From: Runella defluvii
Lineage (GTDB): Bacteria; Bacteroidota; Bacteroidia; Cytophagales; Spirosomataceae
DNA: 64,000 nt
Assembly (NCBI RefSeq): GCF_014195535.1
Contig: NZ_JACIBY010000003.1
Coordinates: 594,347 to 658,346, forward strand
Direction of reading: 5' to 3'
The notes under the pieces were generated by a model. It made no database searches. It was not told the origin of the DNA and saw only the letters and a list, made by a program, of their open reading frames with translations. A program made the translations under genes and the position numbers. The number at the start of each line of letters is the position of its first letter. Position 1 is the stretch's first letter. Shown one piece after another: positions 1 to 8,751 of this stretch.

Positions 1-25
1 CAACATTTTCGGTTTTAATCAAGCC

Positions 26-1477
26 ATGCTTTTCAATTCGGTCCAATTTCTGCTTTTTTTTATTGTTGTTACGCTTGCCTATTACAGCCTGCGCGGCAAC
101 CTGCGTTGGTTGTTGTTGCTACTTGCAAGTTGTTATTTTTATTTGGTTTTCAAACCGATTTACATCTTAATTCTGTTTGCTACCATTGTTATCGACTACT
201 TTGCAGGAATTTGGATTGCGTCTGCCGAAGGGACTAAACGAAAATGGCTTTTGGTCATTAGTATTTTTACCAACGTCGGAATTTTAGCCGTTTTTAAGTA
301 CTTCGATTTTTTTGCCGAAAGTTTCAACGCCGTCTCGTGGAAAGTGGGCTTAGAATGGAGTTTGCCTATCCTAAAACACCTAAATCCCGACCTCGTTTTA
401 CCCATTGGCTTGTCGTTTCATACGTTTCAGGCCATGAGCTATACCATCGAAGTATATCGTGGAAATCAGCAAGCAGAACGGCATTTTGGGATTTATGCGC
501 TGTATGTGATGTTTTACCCGCAACTGGTTGCGGGTCCCATCGAGCGCCCGCAAAACGTGCTGCATCAATTTCACGAAAATCATGCGTACGATTGGGAAAA
601 CATCAAAGCAGGCCTGACGCGAATGGCTTTTGGTTTGTTCAAAAAGGCCGTTATTGCCGACCGCCTGGCCCTGATGGCTGGCCCAGCTTACCTAGACCCT
701 CAGCATCACAATGGACTTACGTTGTTGGTTGCGACCTTCTTTTACACTTTCCGAATCTATTGCGATTTTTCGGGTTACTCTGACATTGCTTTGGGAGCGG
801 CTCAAGTCATGGGATTCAACCTCATGGAAAACTTCCGCACTCCTTATTTCTCAAAGTCCATCGCTGAATTTTGGGGACGCTGGCATATTTCGCTATCGAC
901 TTGGTTTCGAGACTATTTATACATACCACTCGGCGGAAATCGCGTAGGAGAAGGAAGGGCTTACCTCAACCGATTCATTGTTTTTCTTGCAAGTGGACTC
1001 TGGCACGGAGCTAGTTGGAATTTTATCATTTGGGGAGGATTACACGGAAGCTATTTGGTAGCCGCCTCTATTCGCGACAAATACTTAAAACGGTGGAACA
1101 TCACACTGCCCAAAGCTACTTGGTATCTTTACCTCCAAACCGCTATTACTTTTTTACTTGTGATGCTGACGTGGGTATTTTTTGCCGTCGGCGATAATCC
1201 CAAACTTACCGTTGGAGAAGAAGTTCGCCATTCTTTTATTATTCTGAAAAAAATGACGCAGCTTTCCTTCCATGAACCCCTTCAAGCAGCGCTCAACAAC
1301 GTTGAAATGTGGTTTTCGGTAGGGCTTATTCTTCTTTTGCTCATTAAAGAGCACTACATTTTACACATTCCGACCCGCAAAAATGTTGTTTTCTGGACGG
1401 TCTTTGTTACGGTATCCGTCTTAACCTACTTCTTTGGCGTTTTCGACTCCAATCAGTTTATCTATTTTCAGTTTTAG
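26..1477 (+). CDS. MBOAT-family O-acyltransferase (AlgI-like)
   Basis: Integral inner-membrane acyltransferase of 483 residues, close to the usual size of AlgI/DltB-type MBOAT proteins. Hydrophobic segments run throughout. The family signature is visible as SGLWHGASWNF, placing the conserved catalytic-type histidine at about residue 327, followed by a second His near 340 in the WGGLHG segment. The N-terminal MLFNSVQFLLFF is the typical start of this family. Such proteins transfer acyl groups, commonly acetyl, to exopolysaccharide or other surface glycans across the membrane. The partner (an SGNH/AlgX-like protein) is not visible in the window and could lie upstream of base 1. The dTDP-rhamnose-type reductase just downstream, on the other strand, fits a surface-polysaccharide context. 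The substrate cannot be told from sequence. Confidence 0.9.
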   Translation: MLFNSVQFLLFFIVVTLAYYSLRGNLRWLLLLLASCYFYLVFKPIYILILFATIVIDYFAGIWIASAEGTKRKWLLVISIFTNVGILAVFKYFDFFAESFNAVSWKVGLEWSLPILKHLNPDLVLPIGLSFHTFQAMSYTIEVYRGNQQAERHFGIYALYVMFYPQLVAGPIERPQNVLHQFHENHAYDWENIKAGLTRMAFGLFKKAVIADRLALMAGPAYLDPQHHNGLTLLVATFFYTFRIYCDFSGYSDIALGAAQVMGFNLMENFRTPYFSKSIAEFWGRWHISLSTWFRDYLYIPLGGNRVGEGRAYLNRFIVFLASGLWHGASWNFIIWGGLHGSYLVAASIRDKYLKRWNITLPKATWYLYLQTAITFLLVMLTWVFFAVGDNPKLTVGEEVRHSFIILKKMTQLSFHEPLQAALNNVEMWFSVGLILLLLIKEHYILHIPTRKNVVFWTVFVTVSVLTYFFGVFDSNQFIYFQF

Positions 1478-1490
1478 GAAACTACCGTGA

Positions 1491-1711
1491 GTCAGGTTGC
1501 TCACAACCTGACCATAGCATGTAAATCAGGCTATGAACAACCTGAACTACAAAACTTCGGTTTTGAGAAACCGAAGGCACAGTTACAACCTAACTTGCTC
1601 GCTATCCTCAGGTTTTGAGAAACCTGACTCACAAAACTTCGGTTTTGAGAAACCGAAGGCACACCGCTGGCACAGTTGGCACAAAAAAACCTGTGGGTCG
1701 AAACCCACAGG
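1491..1711. repeat. Cluster of five tetraloop mini-hairpins
   Basis: The gap between the MBOAT gene and the convergent reductase gene contains five near-perfect hairpins with four-base loops: 1491-1512 (stem GTCAGGTTG, loop CTCA), 1555-1576 and 1637-1658 (stem CTTCGGTTT, loop TGAG), 1608-1627 (stem TCAGGTTT, loop TGAG) and 1690-1711 (stem CCTGTGGGT, loop CGAA). Stems differ but stay self-complementary. The last could serve as a terminator. No coding signal is seen in this gap. Confidence 0.8.
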
Positions 1712-1761
1712 CTGGATATATAAACTCCAAGAAACAAAGAAACTACGTTAGCGAAGGCAAT

Positions 1762-2658
1762 TTACAACTGAGATGCTAAAATTGCAATACCCTCTTTAAA
1801 AGTATGTGGATTATATCCCAAAATTTCATTTGATTTATCCAAAACAAAGCCCGTACGCGCTGGTCGCTTCGCTGGTTGGGTAAAATTAGAAGAATCGGCT
1901 TCGGCAATCAAGCCTTTGTCTAACCCAAAATAATCGGCCGTCATCATCGCCATTTCGTAGGGAGTTAGCAAATCCTTCCCTGAAATATTAAACACACCTT
2001 CGGCTTCTTTATCGGCAATTAAAAAACAACCCATCGCCAAATCTTCGGCCAAGGTAGGCGTACGCCATTGGTCGGTTACTACTTTGATGTTTTTACCTTC
2101 TTCCAACGATTTTTTGACCCAAAGAATGATATTGGAACGAGACATATCAAACGCAATACCATAGACCAATACCGTCCGAGCTATTGCCCACCGAATGCCC
2201 GAATGTTGAACTACCTTTTCAGCAGCGTATTTGCTCCATCCGTAAAAACTCAACGGATTGGCGTCTCCTTCTTCGGTATATGGACCTGCGGCACCGTCAA
2301 AAATGAAGTCTGTCGATACATGGCAAAGAAATATATCGTGCTTACGGCACGCTTCCACCATGTATTCAACGGCTTTTACGTTTTGCGCCCAACACGTTTC
2401 TTTTTCAAATTCACACTGATCCACGTTGGTCATCGCCGCTCCGTGGATAATTACATCCGGCATCGTTTTTTGGATGACAGATGCGACTTCTTCAGGCTTC
2501 GTAATGTCCATTGAAAAATAGTCATACCCTTCTTTAAAAGGAAGACGGTTTTCGCCGCGTGCTGTAGCAATAACCTTTTTATCAGACTGTTGAGTAAGAA
2601 GTTCTACTAATTTTTGTCCCAACAAACCGTTAGAACCTGTCACAAGAATTGTTTTCAT
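1762..2658 (-). CDS. rfbD: dTDP-4-dehydrorhamnose reductase-like SDR (RfbD/RmlD family)
   Basis: Extended short-chain dehydrogenase of 298 residues, the normal length for RmlD. The Rossmann nucleotide-binding motif GSNGLLG sits at residues 8-14, STDFIFDG at 115-122, and the catalytic YxxxK as Tyr139/Lys143. RmlD reduces dTDP-4-dehydro-L-rhamnose to dTDP-L-rhamnose, the last step of rhamnose donor synthesis. No rmlA, rmlB or rmlC lies in the window, so the precise substrate is inferred; a related sugar-nucleotide reductase is possible. The ATG at 2658 is only five bases downstream of a -7 box, suggesting a leaderless transcript. Confidence 0.8.
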   Translation of the reverse strand: MKTILVTGSNGLLGQKLVELLTQQSDKKVIATARGENRLPFKEGYDYFSMDITKPEEVASVIQKTMPDVIIHGAAMTNVDQCEFEKETCWAQNVKAVEYMVEACRKHDIFLCHVSTDFIFDGAAGPYTEEGDANPLSFYGWSKYAAEKVVQHSGIRWAIARTVLVYGIAFDMSRSNIILWVKKSLEEGKNIKVVTDQWRTPTLAEDLAMGCFLIADKEAEGVFNISGKDLLTPYEMAMMTADYFGLDKGLIAEADSSNFTQPAKRPARTGFVLDKSNEILGYNPHTFKEGIAILASQL

Positions 2659-2663
2659 ACGCG

Positions 2664-2671
2664 CAAAGATA
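2664..2671 (-). promoter_or_regulatory. -7 promoter box of the RfbD-like gene, leaderless arrangement
   Basis: Reads TATCTTTG on the minus strand, a perfect match to the Bacteroidetes -7 consensus TAnnTTTG. Only five bases (CGCGT) separate it from the ATG at 2658, so transcription should begin at or within a base or two of the start codon. Confidence 0.55.
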
Positions 2672-2743
2672 GTACCTCATGCCAAACCACAAACATTAAG
2701 TTTGTGGTTTGGCATTAAAATAAGGTTAAAAAACAAAGGTTAA

Positions 2744-5575
2744 TTACCTGAAATTTCTCAAGGTGTAGGTGAATGTCATCATGTAATAACGCTGCAAAAC
2801 CCGCGTCCTAACATCCTCAATATAAGTAGAGGTAATGTTACGGCTCACACTATTGTTTTGGCGTAAAACGTCAAACGAACTTACTTTCAACTCTCCTGCC
2901 TTGTTCTTCAAGAATTTGTAACCCACTGCGGCGTTCCAAAGAGTGAAGTTCAGGTTAAAATCCTGCCCAAGTCCCGTATAAAAAGTATTGTTGATATTCG
3001 TATTGACGAAGAAACCGCTTTTAGTCGCCCAGTTGATTTTGAAATTACTATTTTGATAATAATACGTTCCGTCAAGCGCAGGCTGGAGCGAGTTTTTCAC
3101 GGTATTATAGTTACCGTTCACCGAAAATGTAAAATCAAGCTGCTCGCTGATATTACTACTCAAGACCAACCCACCCGTGATCGATTGGGTATTTGCAATA
3201 TTTTCTACCAAGTTAATCAAGCCTATGGTACGGGTATAACCTGTTCCAATGTTGAAATTCAAATTACTTTTCAGCGACGTAAGCGGCATTCCGTATGTAA
3301 TAAATGAGCGAACATTCCAGTTTCCGTTGACGTTGACGGGCTGGGTAAATTGGGAGCCAGTCCGCAAAGTAAAGCCTGCAACCACGGTATCTCTGGTAGC
3401 AATAAAGGTAGTATTGCTAATATTGTTTTGGGTAAACGACCCATTAAAATTGATAAAGAAACTACGAGCGGTTTTTGCCTTTGTGATTCCGTACCGAAGC
3501 GACATATTATGGTTATACTCTTGCTTCAAATCAGGATTACCCGTTCTGAGCAACAATGGGTTAGAGTTGTCCACCACATTTTGCAATTGGCTAATAGAAG
3601 GTGCATTGGTGGAAGTGCGGTAATTGATTCGCAAACTTTGGCCATCGCTTCCACGGTACATCAACATCGCCGATGGCAAGAAGTTATTGAACGAACGGTT
3701 TACTTCAAATTCTGTTGGATACGTCTGTTTTCCAACGAGTTGGGCATTTTGGTAGTTCAATTCGGCCGTCACCATCGTTTTTTTGATGCGCAAACGATAA
3801 CTTCCACCGAAGCGGTTGGTCATGTAGGTATTATCAAACTCATTGGAAAGGCGCAAATCAGGCGAGCTGTATTCGCTCGTTGCTTGGTTATAGTTGTAGG
3901 TATTTCTTTCCGAGTAATTTTTGGTGTACGATGGCACGTAATTGAGTTGTAATTGTCCACCCCGACCTACATTTTCGGTCAAAGAAATAGTACTCGAAAC
4001 CGTGTAGCCATTTCCTCTGCTTTCGGTCTGTTGATCGGTAATTTGCAAAGAGTCGGCCGTCATACGTCCAAAATATTGGTTGGTTGATTTCAAGGAAGAC
4101 TCTCCCACACGGGCATTCGATGAAGTGGTCAATCCTACTGAAATTGTGCGGCCAATTTTTCCAAAACGGTGACGCCACAGAATCGTATTTCCCCAGTTAT
4201 TCCCATCATTTTGATTTTGGCGATTGGTCTGCGTTTGGTTTAGCGCTCTTCCACTCAAACTATTCGCTCCTAATAAACTACTGAACGAGGTATTATCTTG
4301 CAGGCTAAATCTAGGCGTAATGATGACCGAGTTTTTGGTATTGATGGTATATTCCAAACGGGCATTTACGCGGTGGTTAAAGTTATTGTTTGACGAATAA
4401 TAATTTTCATCATACAGTTGCCCAGCACCTTGGGTTGTAAAAAACGTACGTGCCAAATCCGTTGTGTTGGTATTTTTAGCATTATTAAAAAAGTAACTAC
4501 CCGTCACTTTCCACTTTTTCCCCCAGTTGTCAGAGTAGTTCAACCCAATTGCGTTGGTCGTTGTAATACCACTTTGCTGTCCTGCCAAAAAATTATCAGA
4601 GGCATTTCCACCGCCAAAATTTCCACCACCGCCGCCGCCGCGATTTCCACCACCGCCGCCACCGCCACGGTTTCCGCCGCCGCCTTGGCCTCCCCCTCCT
4701 GAGCCACCTAATACCCCAAGCAAGTCTTCGGTGCCAAAGTTTTGTTGGTTGATATTATTAGACATCCCGATGAGCGAAATGCGGGTATCTTTCTTAAAAT
4801 AATTGGTACTTCCCCCTATCATGTAGCGGTTGTCGGTGCCATAGCCTGCATAAGCTTTCCCAAACTGACCATTATTGCGGTCTGAACGCGTAACAATATT
4901 GATGGTTTTGGTGGTTTGGCCATCGTCAAACCCCGTAAACTGTGCTTGGTCACTGAGGCGGTCAAACACTTGAATTTTGTCAATTACTTCGGCTGGAAGG
5001 TTTTTTAAGGCCAATGTTGCATCATCTCCGAAAAACTCACGGCCATCGACAGTTACCTTTTGTACGTTTTCTCCTTGGGCTTTTACCTGACCGTTTTCAA
5101 TGGTGATGTTGGGCATTTTTTCCAACAAATCTTGCGCATTAGCGTCTTTGTTGACTTTAAAAGCACTGGCATTATAAACAGTGGTATCGCCTTTTTGCTC
5201 AACACGCTCCGCTACCCCTTTTACAATGACGTCTTTCAACAACTGCGCATCAGGTTTAAGGGCAATTTCGCCCAAATCGGGACTAGTCCGACGAAAATTA
5301 AGGCGTTGGTCGTACGAGATATAACCAATATATGAAGCCACCATCCGATAGCTTGCCGAGGGAATGTTTTTGAATAAGAACCGCCCAGACGTATCGGCAA
5401 CGACTCCAAACCGTGAGGTTGAATCGGCCGTATTGATCAAGAGTACATTGGCGCCAATCAGCGCAGATTTGTCGTTGGCATCAATCAGGCGGCCTTTTAC
5501 TTCAATCGTTTGGGCTACCGCCAAACCAGCTGAACATAGAAAAAGAAGGGCAAAAATGTAACGTATTTTTGTCAT
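2744..5575 (-). CDS. Outer-membrane beta-barrel protein of the TonB-receptor type with carboxypeptidase-like N-domain
   Basis: Predicted 943-residue outer-membrane protein. I start it at the ATG at 5575 because MTKIRYIFALLFLCSAGLAVAQ is a clean Sec signal peptide; the reading frame stays open for 29 more codons upstream, but those precede the signal and look non-coding. After the signal comes a carboxypeptidase-regulatory/CNA-B-like domain (about 25-110), then a plug-like region and a long barrel rich in alternating aromatic residues, ending in a terminal aromatic strand (YTLRNF). A glycine-rich insertion of about 40 residues (bases 4608-4707), mainly GGG runs with N and R, falls in the early barrel and probably forms a surface loop. 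The substrate is unknown; no SusD partner is adjacent. The ORF could equally be called outer-membrane beta-barrel family protein. Confidence 0.85.
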   Translation of the reverse strand: MTKIRYIFALLFLCSAGLAVAQTIEVKGRLIDANDKSALIGANVLLINTADSTSRFGVVADTSGRFLFKNIPSASYRMVASYIGYISYDQRLNFRRTSPDLGEIALKPDAQLLKDVIVKGVAERVEQKGDTTVYNASAFKVNKDANAQDLLEKMPNITIENGQVKAQGENVQKVTVDGREFFGDDATLALKNLPAEVIDKIQVFDRLSDQAQFTGFDDGQTTKTINIVTRSDRNNGQFGKAYAGYGTDNRYMIGGSTNYFKKDTRISLIGMSNNINQQNFGTEDLLGVLGGSGGGGQGGGGNRGGGGGGGNRGGGGGGNFGGGNASDNFLAGQQSGITTTNAIGLNYSDNWGKKWKVTGSYFFNNAKNTNTTDLARTFFTTQGAGQLYDENYYSSNNNFNHRVNARLEYTINTKNSVIITPRFSLQDNTSFSSLLGANSLSGRALNQTQTNRQNQNDGNNWGNTILWRHRFGKIGRTISVGLTTSSNARVGESSLKSTNQYFGRMTADSLQITDQQTESRGNGYTVSSTISLTENVGRGGQLQLNYVPSYTKNYSERNTYNYNQATSEYSSPDLRLSNEFDNTYMTNRFGGSYRLRIKKTMVTAELNYQNAQLVGKQTYPTEFEVNRSFNNFLPSAMLMYRGSDGQSLRINYRTSTNAPSISQLQNVVDNSNPLLLRTGNPDLKQEYNHNMSLRYGITKAKTARSFFINFNGSFTQNNISNTTFIATRDTVVAGFTLRTGSQFTQPVNVNGNWNVRSFITYGMPLTSLKSNLNFNIGTGYTRTIGLINLVENIANTQSITGGLVLSSNISEQLDFTFSVNGNYNTVKNSLQPALDGTYYYQNSNFKINWATKSGFFVNTNINNTFYTGLGQDFNLNFTLWNAAVGYKFLKNKAGELKVSSFDVLRQNNSVSRNITSTYIEDVRTRVLQRYYMMTFTYTLRNFR

Positions 5576-5766
5576 GGTGTATGTTATTTCACAATTGGAT
5601 AGTTGAAATAGCAGAAAGTTTAGTCGCAGAAGCGGTAAAAGCGATGAAACGCCCAAGAACACCGACGATAAGGGGGGGATTTACCGATAAAGATTTTGAC
5701 GTTTTTGGGCTTTAAGAAATATTGGCTTTACTTGTAACCTAAATCTTAAAACAACCTTTTCCCCTC

Positions 5767-6684
5767 ATGAATCGTCGCGACTTTTTCCAACAAACAGCCT
5801 TGGGCGGCGCTGCCTTGTCGCTCCCCACACCTACGCCAGCCCCAGCGGCCGTTGCCCCTTACAAACTAGGGCTTGCCTCTTATTCTTACTGGCACTTCAA
5901 AACGCCCAAAGTACCCATCGAAACGGTGATTGACGAAGCCGCTCGCCTCGAAATCGAAGGAGTGGATATTTTGCATCGCCAAATGGACAGCGAGGACAAC
6001 GCTTACCTCCAAAAACTCAAACGCCATGCTTTCGTCAACGGCGTGGACCTGATTTGTTTGTCGATTCACCAAAGTTTTGTTTCGCCCGACGCCGCCGAGC
6101 GCCAAAAAAACATCGACCATACTTTGCATTGCATTGAGCTTGCGTACAAAATGGGCATTCCGTCGATTCGTCTTAATTCGGGGCGTTGGAATACCATCAA
6201 ATCGTTTGATGAACTCATGGCCAAGCGGGGCGTAGAACCCATCTTGCCAGGCTACACCGAAGACGACGGATTCAAATGGTGCATTGATAGCATCGAAAAA
6301 TGTCTCGCCAAAGCCGCCGAATGTGGGGTGATGTTGGCACTCGAAAACCACTGGGGACTTACCTCTACGCCAGAGGGATTGTTGCGCATTCGGAAAGCGA
6401 TTGACTCGCCTTGGTTGGGAGTGTTGATGGACACAGGTAATTTTTTGGAAGACCCTTATACCAAACTAGAGAAAGTAGCCCCCGTAGCCAATTTTGTACA
6501 AGCCAAAACCTACTACGGAGGCGGCGAGTGGTACTCGCTCGACTTAGATTATAAACGTATTTTTAATATCCTCCGCCAAGCCAACTACAAAGGCTACGTA
6601 GCCCTTGAGTTTGAAGGCAAAGAACCCGCCGAATCGGGGGTACGCAAGAGCATTGCGATGTTGCGCGAGGCCATGAAAGGTTAG
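5767..6684 (+). CDS. Sugar phosphate isomerase/epimerase-like TIM-barrel protein, exported
   Basis: Protein of 305 residues with an N-terminal twin-arginine-like leader (MNRRDFFQQTALGGAALSL) followed by a xylose-isomerase-like/AP endonuclease 2 TIM barrel. Typical family features are LASYSYW at the barrel start, metal-ligand glutamate in LALENHWG, DTGNFLEDP, and a terminal GYVALEFEGKEP segment. Such proteins act on sugars or inositols and are common beside Gfo/Idh oxidoreductases in Cytophagales; one of those lies in this window at 17-18 kb but not adjacent. Its stop overlaps the stop of the convergent GNAT gene by four bases. The exact substrate cannot be assigned. Confidence 0.85.
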   Translation: MNRRDFFQQTALGGAALSLPTPTPAPAAVAPYKLGLASYSYWHFKTPKVPIETVIDEAARLEIEGVDILHRQMDSEDNAYLQKLKRHAFVNGVDLICLSIHQSFVSPDAAERQKNIDHTLHCIELAYKMGIPSIRLNSGRWNTIKSFDELMAKRGVEPILPGYTEDDGFKWCIDSIEKCLAKAAECGVMLALENHWGLTSTPEGLLRIRKAIDSPWLGVLMDTGNFLEDPYTKLEKVAPVANFVQAKTYYGGGEWYSLDLDYKRIFNILRQANYKGYVALEFEGKEPAESGVRKSIAMLREAMKG

Positions 6685-7235
6685 CGCCAATCCCACGCCA
6701 CAATGTTCCACAAGTCGATGTGGTCTTCGTGGGTGTGTATCGTCCGAAAACCTACGCGCTCGTGCGCCCGCATGGAGCGCGTATTTCGTACGGCGATTTC
6801 GGTCACACACAAGTCAAATTCGCCCGACAACTGGCGTTTATGTTCGGCATATAGCCCATCAAAAATCCCTTGTCCACGGTGCGACTGCGCCACGCAGATT
6901 TGCCCCATGACGTAATAACGCTGCTCGCTCAACGGTTTGTCCTCATACTCCAAGCCTGAAATAATGTCGAACATGGGCACTAATTCGGGAATGAGTTGCC
7001 CGAAAGTACGTGGCATCACCAAGGCATAGCCCACCAACAAGTCGCCGTCTTTGGCGATGATTTGGGGCAGGGCATCGTTCATTTTTTTGATGGACTCAAA
7101 CGAATGTTCGACCGTCGTAAAACCTTGGTCTTGTTGGTACTCCGACGGGGTATTTTTGTATAAATTTTGGCGTTGAAGCTCCAACACCTTACGTAAATCT
7201 TCGTCGTTTTGGGCAGAAGTAAAAATCACCGACAT
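6681..7235 (-). CDS. GNAT-family N-acetyltransferase
   Basis: Protein of 184 residues with the GNAT fold. The acetyl-CoA-binding segment is VAQSHRGQGIFDGLY (R/Q-x-x-G-x-G/A type), preceded by the beta-strand YVMGQICV and followed by a conserved VRNTRSMRAHERVGFR segment that resembles the N-x-x-x-x-x-x-Y/H-x-x-x-GF tail of the family. The acceptor is unknown. It is convergent with the isomerase-like gene, sharing four bases at the stops, and is divergent from the M24 peptidase gene. Confidence 0.85.
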   Translation of the reverse strand: MSVIFTSAQNDEDLRKVLELQRQNLYKNTPSEYQQDQGFTTVEHSFESIKKMNDALPQIIAKDGDLLVGYALVMPRTFGQLIPELVPMFDIISGLEYEDKPLSEQRYYVMGQICVAQSHRGQGIFDGLYAEHKRQLSGEFDLCVTEIAVRNTRSMRAHERVGFRTIHTHEDHIDLWNIVAWDWR

Positions 7236-7307
7236 GTCGCTAACGGGTTAAAAAGTAGAATGGCTGTAAAAGTAACAACAGGCTTTCAGCAACCCAAACA
7301 TTCGCCG

Positions 7308-7315
7308 TATCTTTG
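7308..7315 (+). promoter_or_regulatory. -7 promoter box of the M24 peptidase gene
   Basis: TATCTTTG, a perfect match to TAnnTTTG, lies 31 bases before the ATG at 7347 in the divergent intergenic region. No strong -33 TTTG is seen at the expected spacing. Confidence 0.45.
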
Positions 7316-7346
7316 TCACAAACACATTCATCCAACCTAAACACGT

Positions 7347-8705
7347 ATGCTAAAACAACCTTTACTTCGGCACTTTTTGTCCATTGCTTTCTGCTTAGTT
7401 ACTTTTTTATCTTTTTCCCAAACCCCCATTCTGCCCGAGCGCGAACGAGCCCGCGTTGTGGATGAAATTTTAGAAGACCGCTTCAACAACCTATTGCCAC
7501 AGTTGATGCGGCGAGAGGGAATTGACATGTGGATTATTATTTCGCGCGAGTACAACGAAGACCCCGTCATGAAAACGATGTTACCCAGTACGTGGCTTTC
7601 GGCGCGGCGTCGTACCATCATGGTTTTTTATGATGCGGGTGGTGACAAGCCCCTCGAAAAATTAGCCATTGCCCGCTACGACGTCGGGAATTTGCTCAAA
7701 GGCGAGTGGGACATCAATGTACAACCAAACCAATGGCTGGCCCTGTCGAAGGTGATTGACGACCGAAATCCGAAGAAAATTGCCTTAAATTTCTCCAAAG
7801 AGTATGGCCATTCTGATGGACTGACTTTTACCGAACACAAAGAGTTTATGACGGCTTTGTCGGAAAAACAAAAAGCAAAAATTGTCTCAGCCGACCGCCT
7901 TGCCGTGGCTTGGCTCGAAACGCGTAGCGAAAAAGAAGCGGCCATTTATCCAATTATTTGCCGTATTTCTCACCAGATTATTGAAGAAGCTTTTTCGGAA
8001 AAAGTTATTCATCCAGGCATCACCACCACCGACGATGTAGTTTGGTGGATGCGCCAAAAAGTGACGGATTTGGGATTAGAAACGTGGTTTCATCCGACGG
8101 TGGACATTCAACGCCTCGACCCCGAAAGTTTTGACCATTTACGTACGTTTTCAAAGCGCCCCTCCAAGCAAGTCATCATGCCAGGCGACCTGCTACACTG
8201 CGATTTTGGGATTACGTATTTACGCCTAAATACCGACCAGCAACAACACGCTTATGTCCTTCGGTCAGGCGAAACCGACATTCCTGAGTACTTGAAAAAG
8301 GCATTTATGCAGGGAAATCGCTTGCAAGATATTCTTACAAGCCGCTTTAAAGTGGGAACTACGGGCAACAAGATGTTATTGGAATCGCTCGAACAAGCCA
8401 AGAAAGAGGGTATTACGGGAAGTATTTATTCTCACCCAATTGGCGTACACGGCCACGCTGCGGGGCCTACGATTGGGATGTGGGATCAGCAACAGGGAGT
8501 ACCTGGCACGGGCGATTATCCATTGTTCCAAAACACCGCCTATTCCATTGAGCTAAATGCGGCCGTTGAAATTCCTGAATGGAAGAAAACGATTCGGATT
8601 ATGTTGGAAGAAGACGGCTACTACGACGCCAACGGCTTCCGTTATTTGGACGGTCGGCAAAAGGAAATGTTTACCATTCCACGAAAAGTGGCCAATGTCA
8701 AATAA
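7347..8705 (+). CDS. Exported M24-family metallopeptidase (Xaa-Pro aminopeptidase-like)
   Basis: Protein of 452 residues with an N-terminal signal peptide (ends near LSFSQT), a creatinase-type N-domain, and a C-terminal pita-bread M24 domain. Candidate metal ligands are visible: Asp in HCDFG and a second Asp in LNTDQQ, His in HPIGVHGHAAG, Glu in YSIELNAAVE and Glu in MLEEDGY. Xaa-Pro aminopeptidases remove N-terminal residues before proline; the signal peptide places this one in the periplasm or outside. It is transcribed alone, from a TATCTTTG box, to a strong shared terminator at 8709. Confidence 0.88.
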   Translation: MLKQPLLRHFLSIAFCLVTFLSFSQTPILPERERARVVDEILEDRFNNLLPQLMRREGIDMWIIISREYNEDPVMKTMLPSTWLSARRRTIMVFYDAGGDKPLEKLAIARYDVGNLLKGEWDINVQPNQWLALSKVIDDRNPKKIALNFSKEYGHSDGLTFTEHKEFMTALSEKQKAKIVSADRLAVAWLETRSEKEAAIYPIICRISHQIIEEAFSEKVIHPGITTTDDVVWWMRQKVTDLGLETWFHPTVDIQRLDPESFDHLRTFSKRPSKQVIMPGDLLHCDFGITYLRLNTDQQQHAYVLRSGETDIPEYLKKAFMQGNRLQDILTSRFKVGTTGNKMLLESLEQAKKEGITGSIYSHPIGVHGHAAGPTIGMWDQQQGVPGTGDYPLFQNTAYSIELNAAVEIPEWKKTIRIMLEEDGYYDANGFRYLDGRQKEMFTIPRKVANVK

Positions 8706-8708
8706 AAT

Positions 8709-8740
8709 CAAAGAGGCTGCCAACAATGGCAGCCTCTTTG
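8709..8740. terminator. Bidirectional intrinsic terminator
   Basis: A 13-bp perfect stem (CAAAGAGGCTGCC, right arm 8728-8740) with loop AACAAT, followed by ATTTTT on the plus strand and by GATTTTATTT on the minus strand. It serves both the M24 gene and the convergent transporter gene ending at 8752. Confidence 0.9.
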
Positions 8741-8751
8741 ATTTTTGGCAA

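Noticed and set aside
4418..4802. Proline/alanine-rich open frames opposite the glycine-rich loop.
   Set aside because: They are complements of GGN codons in the barrel gene.
2744..5575. SusC/SusD polysaccharide utilisation locus at any of the barrel genes.
   Set aside because: No SusD-like gene is adjacent to any of the receptors, so no PUL is called.
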